From Bacteroidota bacterium (GTDB lineage Bacteria > Bacteroidota > Bacteroidia > CAMBQF01): DNA of 16,358 bases. A program made the position numbers and the translations under genes. The DNA is taken from the NCBI GenBank assembly GCA_027483285.1, contig JAIXUZ010000118.1, forward strand, positions 1 to 16,358. The letters run 5' to 3'. The notes under the pieces were generated by a model that saw only the letters and a program-made list of their open reading frames with translations, had not been told where the DNA came from and did no database searches. This document shows positions 6,339 through 12,776 of the stretch, in pieces. Within the stretch, counting starts at the first letter, position 1, and each line of letters opens with the position of its first letter.

Positions 6339-7931
6339 GTGAAGACACTATATAAATTCCTGTTGCCTTTTACAGTTTTGGCATTATTTGCCGCCTGTAA
6401 ACGCGATAAAGCAGAATGGGACATTGGCATTACCGCCCCCATTGCAAAATCATCATTAACAATAGAAGACATGATACCAGGCAGCTATGTGGTAGCCAAT
6501 ACCGATAGTTCGCTGCGCATTGTGTATCAAAACACAATTTATACCCTTCCGGTTGATTCATTTTTAAACCTGCCCGACACAACATTTTACCTGCCGTTAA
6601 ATTCACCTACAAATCTAACGTTAACACCCGGTATACAGGTTCCCTTGCCTGCCAACCAAATGAATTTTATGTTAGACCCCACTAAACTTACCCGTGTGGT
6701 TATACGTAGTGGCAACCTTAAAATGAAGGTGGTAAACCTGTTGCCGCAGGATGTGATTTTTAATTATACTATAAACAAAGCCCGTAAAAACGGTGTGCCG
6801 TTTACAGCATCGGAAGTAGTAGCTATGGCTAACCCAGATAGCGCCATATTGTTAAGAGACTTTGATTTGGCAGGGTATGATATAAGCCTGACAGGTGCCA
6901 GTGGTTTTCAAACCAATGTATTGCCTTACCAGCTTACCCCGCAAATATCGCCCGATGCAAGTGCATATAATGTTACCACAGGACAAATGTTGATGAAGAT
7001 GTACACTACATTTTCTAATATGAAACCTGAGTTTGTAGAAGGCTATTTTGGCAGCCAGGCTGTTACCTACGAAGATACTGCTACGTTTAACCTGCTAAAA
7101 CAATTTGTAGGCGGAACGCTTGATTTGCAGGATATAAAACTGGGGCTTAGCATGGAGAATTCTATAGGGGCTGATATTAAAGCTACTATTAAGAGCCTTA
7201 AGGGCGTTAACTCTAAAACAGGAAACACCGTAATGCTTAACCACCCCATAATAAACATGCCATTAAATATTGACAGGGCTGTAAATTATGGCTATACCAA
7301 CGCTCCGCAATATGCACCGGTGGTAAAAAATTATCCTTTTACAAATGCTACTACCAACCTTGCGGCCTTTGTTTCTAACCTACCCGACAGGATTGAATAT
7401 AAAGTAGACTTAAAAGTAAACCCCTTGGGTAATGTGTCGGGGGGTAAAGACTTTATATACAGCGATGCAGCTATTAAAATTAATATGGATTTGGATATGC
7501 CGCTTGCCTTTAAAATGGGCGGTTTAACCCTTGCTGATACGATAGATTATGATATTAATGCTAAAGAAGAAGATGTAGACCGATATCAGGGAGGCAACTT
7601 TAAACTATTTGCCGCTAATGGTTTTCCACTTGATGCAAGGGTGCAGCTATACCTGATTGATGAAAGCGGCATGGTAATGGATTCTATCTTCAGCACATCA
7701 TTAATAGCGGCAGCCCCTGTTAATGCTAACTTTAAAGCTATTGGCCAGCAAAATACACTGATAACTTTTGCGGTAAGTACAGACAAAGCCGATAAGCTGG
7801 TAAACACCAAACGCGTTGTGGTAAAAGCAGTATTTGATACCAAACCGGTAAGCCAGTACCTAACTATGTACAGCAACTATAAGCTGGATTTGCAGCTAAC
7901 GTCAGATTTTAAATTCAGGATGAAACTATAG
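6339..7931 (+). CDS. Lipoprotein of unknown function (530 aa)
   Basis: A GTG start gives MKTLYKFLLPFTVLALFAAC, a clean lipoprotein signal with Cys20; no ATG start would give a signal peptide. The residues after Cys (KRDKAE) do not match the surface-export signal, so the periplasmic face of the outer membrane is the simpler guess. The mature protein opens with EWDIGITAPIAKSSLTIEDM, a beginning seen in many uncharacterised Bacteroidota lipoproteins (WD.....P...S.LTI.D). It is rich in beta-strand-like alternation, with no catalytic motif that I recognise. It lies 60 bases after the HmuY-family gene and four bases before a DUF5723-like gene, with which it is probably translated from one mRNA. Function not assigned. 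Confidence 0.75.
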   Translation: MKTLYKFLLPFTVLALFAACKRDKAEWDIGITAPIAKSSLTIEDMIPGSYVVANTDSSLRIVYQNTIYTLPVDSFLNLPDTTFYLPLNSPTNLTLTPGIQVPLPANQMNFMLDPTKLTRVVIRSGNLKMKVVNLLPQDVIFNYTINKARKNGVPFTASEVVAMANPDSAILLRDFDLAGYDISLTGASGFQTNVLPYQLTPQISPDASAYNVTTGQMLMKMYTTFSNMKPEFVEGYFGSQAVTYEDTATFNLLKQFVGGTLDLQDIKLGLSMENSIGADIKATIKSLKGVNSKTGNTVMLNHPIINMPLNIDRAVNYGYTNAPQYAPVVKNYPFTNATTNLAAFVSNLPDRIEYKVDLKVNPLGNVSGGKDFIYSDAAIKINMDLDMPLAFKMGGLTLADTIDYDINAKEEDVDRYQGGNFKLFAANGFPLDARVQLYLIDESGMVMDSIFSTSLIAAAPVNANFKAIGQQNTLITFAVSTDKADKLVNTKRVVVKAVFDTKPVSQYLTMYSNYKLDLQLTSDFKFRMKL

Positions 7932-7935
7932 TACT

Positions 7936-9189
7936 GTGAAGACAAGGATTACACTTATTTGCATATACCTGGTTGCCTGTACTGCGGTTTTTGGGCAAAC
8001 TACTACAGATACCCTGCCGCCTGCCACTGTTGATAATGGTGCGTCTACCACATCAGATGTACTATATATTTATGGCAACGTGGTAGCTAACTCTAATGCT
8101 ATAACAGGTAAGCTAACTAACGCGTTTATAAAAGGTGGTTACATTGGCGATGATATTAAAAACACCACGCTGGAAAGGCTTAAAGATAAAAACCGTTTAG
8201 GGGTAGAGGTTAATTACGGCGCTACGTACGTCCATTTTTCTAAAAAAACCACGCATAACCTAATTGGCTATTATTTGCGCTACAATCAAAGCTTTTTTTT
8301 AGGCTCTAACTTTAATGGTAACGACTATAAGCTGCTGTTTTATGGTAACACCCCATTTGCCGGCCAAACGGTGAGTGTATCACCATTCAGGTACTACATG
8401 CTTGGGCAACGGTCGCTGGGAGGTGGGCTTATGCTGGGCAAGAACAAAAATACCTTTTGGGTAGGTGCAGAGTTTGTACAAGGGATAAACCATACCGATA
8501 TACAAGCCACCAACATGGACCTTACTACGGCTATTGACGGGCAAATGCTGCAACTAAACGGCCAGCTTGATTTTAAGCAAAGTGCCAGGCCAAGGTATAA
8601 CGCCGGCTATGGTTTTGCTGTAAACGCGCAATGGTTTACTGATATAAAAGAAAAAGTGTATTTGGGCTTTATGGTAGATAACCTGGGTATGGCCTTTTGG
8701 AATAACAAGTCACAAAATTTCAGTCGCGATACAACACTGCAATTCTCGGGTTTAGACCTGGTAAATGTGGTGCAGGATGATAGCACTTTTACGCAGGTTA
8801 CCGACTCGCTAAGCAGCGCTTTGCTACCGTCAGAACGCTATAAAAGCTACAATACCATATTGCCATTTTATGTCAGGGCTGTGGCTACAAAGTATTTTGT
8901 AAACGGTAAGCTAAAGTTGAGTGCATCAGTAAACTATCGTTATGTGCCGGCTTATATACCACAGGGCTCATTGCAGGCAACGTATTTTATCAGGTGGTTC
9001 TCGCCCTCGCTAACTGTTTTGTATGGTGGTTATGGAGGTTTTAACACTGGTATAGGCTTAGGTTTTGATTTAGGCAAAGGCTTTAGGATATCAGCAGAAA
9101 CGCTGTTGAACGAAGGGGGGCTTGCACCTAATAGTGCCAATGGCATTGGCGTTGGGTTTAGGTTTTATAAATCGTTTTTAAGAAAGTAG
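7936..9189 (+). CDS. DUF5723-like outer-membrane beta-barrel protein
   Basis: The 417-residue protein starts at GTG (MKTRITLICIYLVACTAVFGQ) and has a signal peptide likely cleaved before Gln21. LVAC at 12-15 also resembles a lipobox, but the rest looks like a barrel. Glycine- and aromatic-rich alternating strands run throughout (LGVEVNYGATYVHF, GGGLMLG, YGFAVNAQWF, LYGGYGGFNTGIGLGFDLG) and the chain closes with VGFRFYKSFLRK. The central VYLGFMVDNLGMAFWNNKS resembles the xGFxxWxN part of DUF5723 proteins, a Bacteroidota outer-membrane family of unknown function. It sits four bases after the lipoprotein gene and three bases before a T9SS-cargo gene. A partnership with those products is inferred from gene order only. 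Confidence 0.6.
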   Translation: MKTRITLICIYLVACTAVFGQTTTDTLPPATVDNGASTTSDVLYIYGNVVANSNAITGKLTNAFIKGGYIGDDIKNTTLERLKDKNRLGVEVNYGATYVHFSKKTTHNLIGYYLRYNQSFFLGSNFNGNDYKLLFYGNTPFAGQTVSVSPFRYYMLGQRSLGGGLMLGKNKNTFWVGAEFVQGINHTDIQATNMDLTTAIDGQMLQLNGQLDFKQSARPRYNAGYGFAVNAQWFTDIKEKVYLGFMVDNLGMAFWNNKSQNFSRDTTLQFSGLDLVNVVQDDSTFTQVTDSLSSALLPSERYKSYNTILPFYVRAVATKYFVNGKLKLSASVNYRYVPAYIPQGSLQATYFIRWFSPSLTVLYGGYGGFNTGIGLGFDLGKGFRISAETLLNEGGLAPNSANGIGVGFRFYKSFLRK

Positions 9190-9192
9190 TTT

Positions 9193-10653
9193 ATGAAATT
9201 GAGTAAGGTATATTATATAGCTTTTTGTTTATTGATGGGCTTTGCAGCCAATGCACAAGGTGTTTTTAAACGCACCTTTGGCGCTACTACTGGTTTTAAC
9301 GAAGGAAATAGCGTAGTGCAAATGCCCGATACCGGCTTTTTAATGGTTGGGGCCATGTCTGGCTTTGGCGGAGGAGCATCGGACATTATGATGATTAAGA
9401 CAGACAAAAATGGTGTTCAGCAATGGCTGAAACCTTTTGGCTGGGCTAATATTGAGGTGGGTAAAAACATAAAAGCTACTAACGATGGCAACTATGTTAT
9501 TTGTGGCTATACCAATAGCTTTGGTGCAGGAGGTTATGATGTGTTGCTGGTAAAAATTACTCCAACGGGCGAAACCATTTGGGCACGCACTTATGGTGGT
9601 ACCGATTGGGACTTTGGCTATACCGTTTGCCCAACGGCCGATGGTGGGTATATTGTTGCCGGAGAAACCTACAGCTTTGGGTTGGGGCAGAATGATTTTT
9701 ATGTTGTTAAAACCGATGCCGATGGGGTAATGCAATGGCAGAAAACCATAGGCACACCGTTAGCCGATGTGGGCCGTAGCGTGGTACAAACCTACGATGG
9801 TACCTATGTTGTTGTGGGGTACACAACTCAGGTATCAAACATAAACAACAACGATGTTTTTTTTACAAGGTTAGACGCCCAGGGCGATACACTATGGACT
9901 AAAAGGCAGAACCCTGTTGGAGATGACTATGCGTTTGATGTTGCTCAAATTCCTACAGACTCAAGCTATTGTATAGTAGGGCATACAAATTCATTTAGCG
10001 GCCCGTTGTTTGACCCCTATATACTTCATTTTACAAAAGATGATGTTCAGCTAACGGCCAATAATATGCCCAGCAATGGCTACAGTTCACGAATGTACTC
10101 ATGTGTGGCACGCAATGTAAACGGTCAGCTGGGTATTACCGGCGAAACCATTCCGGATTTTGATTCTAAGCCATTCGGGTTGATGAACCTGATATCACCA
10201 GATGCCGCATATATATGGGGCTTTAATTTTAATATTAGTTTTCAGGAAGAATATTTTTACCAGATAATAAACTGCTTTGGCGATGGTTTTGCAATGGTAG
10301 GTACCAGCAAATCGGCAGGGCCGGGACTAAGCAGCGCTACACTTATGACAGTGGCCTGGAACGCAATTGTAGCCCCTGATTATACTGTAGGTGTGCCTGA
10401 AGCCGAAACGGGTTTAAAATCTGTTTTATACCCTAACCCCAGCACAGGCATTGTAAAATTCAGCCTGCAAAAAGAAGCTAAAAACCTATCGCTAATTGTG
10501 TACAACGCAATAGGGCAGGAGGTATTTAATAAAACCTATAACGGTGCAGCGCAGGTAGAAGAAGACTTCTCTAAGTTTGAAAACGGCATGTACAAGGTTC
10601 GTATTACTGCTGATGGAAAATACACCACGCAGACGTTTGTAATAGCTAGGTAG
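9193..10653 (+). CDS. Secreted beta-propeller-like repeat protein with T9SS type A sorting domain
   Basis: The 486-residue protein has a signal peptide (cleavage near AQ, 21-22). Residues 30-390 contain units of about 50 residues of the form GYxVCxTxDGGYIVAGxTxSFGxGxxDFYVVKTDxxGxxxWxKTxG. The clearest are near 40-80, 90-132, 141-184 and 194-238, with weaker ones to about 390. Such units occur in Bacteroidota surface proteins and are expected to form a beta-propeller; no enzyme residues are evident. Residues 411-486 are a T9SS type A C-terminal domain (VLYPNPSTG, FENGMYKVRI, TFVIAR), so the protein is exported to the surface. It is the last gene of the cluster, three bases after the DUF5723-like gene, and is followed by a large inverted repeat. 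Confidence 0.8.
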   Translation: MKLSKVYYIAFCLLMGFAANAQGVFKRTFGATTGFNEGNSVVQMPDTGFLMVGAMSGFGGGASDIMMIKTDKNGVQQWLKPFGWANIEVGKNIKATNDGNYVICGYTNSFGAGGYDVLLVKITPTGETIWARTYGGTDWDFGYTVCPTADGGYIVAGETYSFGLGQNDFYVVKTDADGVMQWQKTIGTPLADVGRSVVQTYDGTYVVVGYTTQVSNINNNDVFFTRLDAQGDTLWTKRQNPVGDDYAFDVAQIPTDSSYCIVGHTNSFSGPLFDPYILHFTKDDVQLTANNMPSNGYSSRMYSCVARNVNGQLGITGETIPDFDSKPFGLMNLISPDAAYIWGFNFNISFQEEYFYQIINCFGDGFAMVGTSKSAGPGLSSATLMTVAWNAIVAPDYTVGVPEAETGLKSVLYPNPSTGIVKFSLQKEAKNLSLIVYNAIGQEVFNKTYNGAAQVEEDFSKFENGMYKVRITADGKYTTQTFVIAR

Positions 10654-10660
10654 CCGGGTC

Positions 10661-10726
10661 AATTAAAAAATTATAGAGCTAAAGAATTATAGTGTCAACA
10701 AGCCATAATTCTTTCATTTTTTAATT
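10661..10726. terminator. Composite AT-rich inverted repeat, probable terminator
   Basis: Two perfect nested inverted repeats form one long stem. The outer arms are AATTAAAAAAT (10661-10671) and ATTTTTTAATT (10716-10726); the inner arms are AAAGAATTAT (10681-10690) and ATAATTCTTT (10705-10714) around a 14-base loop. The T-run after the inner stem suits termination of the six-gene cluster. The all-AT stem and nested build also fit a small dispersed repeat element. Confidence 0.55.
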
Positions 10727-10773
10727 CTTTAATTGTATATGGTTTCAGCGCAACCTTATACATCATGCATTGT

Positions 10774-10781
10774 TATCTTTG
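10774..10781 (+). promoter_or_regulatory. -7 box TATCTTTG for the UbiD-family gene
   Basis: TATCTTTG is an exact TAnnTTTG match. The predicted start near 10787 lies about 13 bases before the GTG at 10800, which decides that start codon over the in-frame TTG at 10770 lying upstream of the box. A -33 element is not obvious. Confidence 0.55.
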
Positions 10782-10799
10782 CCACAAAATCATTCAACA

Positions 10800-12716
10800 G
10801 TGGCATACCGCAACTTAAAAGAGTTTATCAATAAACTGGAGGCCGAAGGCGAGCTAATCCGCATAAAAGAGTTTGTTGACCCCAAATTAGAAATATCAGA
10901 AATAACAGACCGCATAAGCAAAGAGCCGGGCGGTGGTAAGGCATTACTTTTTGAAAATACAGGAACAGGTTTTCCGGTGCTCATAAACAGCATGGGCTCG
11001 TATAAGCGCATGTGCCTTGCGCTGGGTGTAAATCACTTAGACGACATAGGCAATCAGATAGAAGGGCTGTTTAAGAAGCTTGCATCGCCTAAAGAAGGTA
11101 TTTTAGATAAGCTTAAGATGTTACCTATGTTGGGCGAAATTGGTTCGTGGATGCCAAAAACAGTATCAGGTAGGGGAGAGTGCCAGGAGGTAGTAATGGA
11201 AAACCCTGACATGACCAAGCTGCCGGTACTTACCTGCTGGCCGTCTGATGGAGGCCCGTTTGTAACATTACCTGTAATAAACACTATGGAGCCTAACACA
11301 GGTATACGCAACGTAGGTTTGTACCGCATGCAGGTGTTTGGCCCAACGCTTACGGGTATGCATTGGCATAAGCACAAAGTATCGGCCGGGCATTTTAACG
11401 AGTATAAAAAACTGGGCAAGCTAATGCCGGTTGCTGTAGCCCTGGGTGGCGACCCTGCCTATACCTATGCCGCTACCGCGCCGCTTCCGCCTAATATTGA
11501 TGAGTATATGCTGGCAGGCTTTTTACGAAAAGAAAAAGTAAAGCTGGTTAAATGCCTTACACAAGATATTTATGTGCCTGCCGATGCCGACTTTATTATT
11601 GAAGGATATGTAGACCCTAGCGAAGATTTTATTTGGGAAGGCCCTTTTGGCGACCACACCGGTTACTACTCGCTGGCCGATTGGTATCCTAAATTCCATG
11701 TTACAGCAATAACGCACCGTAAAGATGCCGTGTACCCTGCAACTATTGTGGGTATTCCTCCGCAAGAAGATGCCTACATTGGCAAGGCTACCGAGCGTAT
11801 ATTTATTGCACCGATTAAAATGACGATGATGCCCGAAATGATGGACATGGATATGCCTATTGAAGGTGTTTTTCATAACCTGACTATCATCAAGATTAAG
11901 AAAGAATTCTCGGGCCACGGGCAAAAGGTAATGAATGCCATGTGGGGCGCCGGGCAAATGATGTTTAACAAAATTCTGGTGGTAGCCGATGAGCATGCAA
12001 ACCTTGCCGACTACAAACAACTGGCCCAATTATTTACCCAAAATGTAGACCCCGAGCATGATATTTATACCAGCCAGGGCCCTATGGATGTGCTCGACCA
12101 CTCGTGCTCTAAATTTGCCTTTGGCGGTAAAATGTGTATAGACATTACCACAAAAGACGAGGAAGAAAAACGCGTAAATGTAGATCCTGATTATGTTACT
12201 AAACTTAAACAGGTTACTATTGATACTGGTAAGATAAAAGCCTTGTTTCCTGAAGTGAATGATATTAACGCCACTTTGCTTAAAGACGGGATATCGTTTG
12301 TGGTGGTAGAGGTTGAAAAGAACCGCCGTAACCATGTGCGAGAGTTAAACGAGAAGCTATTCTCTTTAGAAGATTTTGCTTTGGTAAAAGCCATAATTTA
12401 TGTAGAGCCTAATGTTGATGTTAACGATTTACCAACTGTAATTTGGCGCTACGCCAACAATACCGATGCAAGGCGAGATACCTATGTGGTAAACGATAAA
12501 GGCAACGGCGTATCGCACATTGGGTTAGACGGTACCCGCAAAACCAAAGAGCTTGATAATTTTGACCGCGACTGGCCCAACATTATCTGTGCCGATGATG
12601 CTACCATTGCCGCCGTTGATGCTAAGTGGGATAAGCTGGGTCTTGGCCCATTGATTAAATCACCATCGATACGCTACAAAAAGCAGTTGTATAAAGGCGG
12701 CGCGGTAGCGGAGTAG
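10800..12716 (+). CDS. UbiD-family prenyl-FMN-dependent decarboxylase, possibly of menaquinone synthesis
   Basis: The 638-residue cytoplasmic enzyme belongs to the UbiD decarboxylases, which use prenylated FMN made by a UbiX partner. The GTG start gives MAYRNLKEFINKLEAEGELI, the usual family opening. GGGKALLFENTG (44-55) and MCLALG (71-76) are typical of the N-terminal part. NVGLYRMQVFGP (171-182) holds the conserved Asn171 and Arg176, and EGPFGDHTGYYS (280-291) holds Glu280 and Asp285, completing the R-E-D/E catalytic set. At over 600 residues it matches the longer Bacteroidota and Helicobacter type, often annotated as menaquinone (futalosine route) decarboxylase, rather than E. coli UbiD (about 500). 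No other quinone gene is in the window, so the substrate is not fixed. It is monocistronic here, between an upstream inverted repeat and a convergent adhesin gene. Confidence 0.9.
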   Translation: MAYRNLKEFINKLEAEGELIRIKEFVDPKLEISEITDRISKEPGGGKALLFENTGTGFPVLINSMGSYKRMCLALGVNHLDDIGNQIEGLFKKLASPKEGILDKLKMLPMLGEIGSWMPKTVSGRGECQEVVMENPDMTKLPVLTCWPSDGGPFVTLPVINTMEPNTGIRNVGLYRMQVFGPTLTGMHWHKHKVSAGHFNEYKKLGKLMPVAVALGGDPAYTYAATAPLPPNIDEYMLAGFLRKEKVKLVKCLTQDIYVPADADFIIEGYVDPSEDFIWEGPFGDHTGYYSLADWYPKFHVTAITHRKDAVYPATIVGIPPQEDAYIGKATERIFIAPIKMTMMPEMMDMDMPIEGVFHNLTIIKIKKEFSGHGQKVMNAMWGAGQMMFNKILVVADEHANLADYKQLAQLFTQNVDPEHDIYTSQGPMDVLDHSCSKFAFGGKMCIDITTKDEEEKRVNVDPDYVTKLKQVTIDTGKIKALFPEVNDINATLLKDGISFVVVEVEKNRRNHVRELNEKLFSLEDFALVKAIIYVEPNVDVNDLPTVIWRYANNTDARRDTYVVNDKGNGVSHIGLDGTRKTKELDNFDRDWPNIICADDATIAAVDAKWDKLGLGPLIKSPSIRYKKQLYKGGAVAE

Positions 12717-12733
12717 TTGATATTTGAAAGTTA

Positions 12734-12764
12734 TAGTTGGCTAATACTGCTTTTATACCAACTA
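12734..12764. terminator. Possible bidirectional terminator between convergent genes
   Basis: TAGTTGG (12734-12740) pairs perfectly with CCAACTA (12758-12764) around a 17-base loop, in the 60-base gap between the stops of the UbiD-family gene and the minus-strand adhesin gene. The position is right for a shared terminator, but the loop is long and no strong T-run follows. Confidence 0.35.
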
Positions 12765-12776
12765 AAGCTAAAATGG

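Noticed and set aside
7936..7980. Lipobox LVAC in the DUF5723-like protein
   Set aside because: The motif is present at residues 12-15, but the AVFGQ cleavage site and barrel-like body fit an ordinary signal peptide better; lipidation is not excluded.
10770..10799. TTG at 10770 as start of the UbiD-family gene
   Set aside because: It lies upstream of the -7 box at 10774-10781, so it would not be transcribed from that promoter; the family N terminus begins at GTG 10800.
11523..12029. Open frame of 168 codons on the minus strand inside the UbiD-family gene
   Set aside because: It is fully antisense to a clear family member, has no promoter or family-like sequence, and is best read as a shadow frame. 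The same applies to the 131-codon minus frame at 9340-9735.
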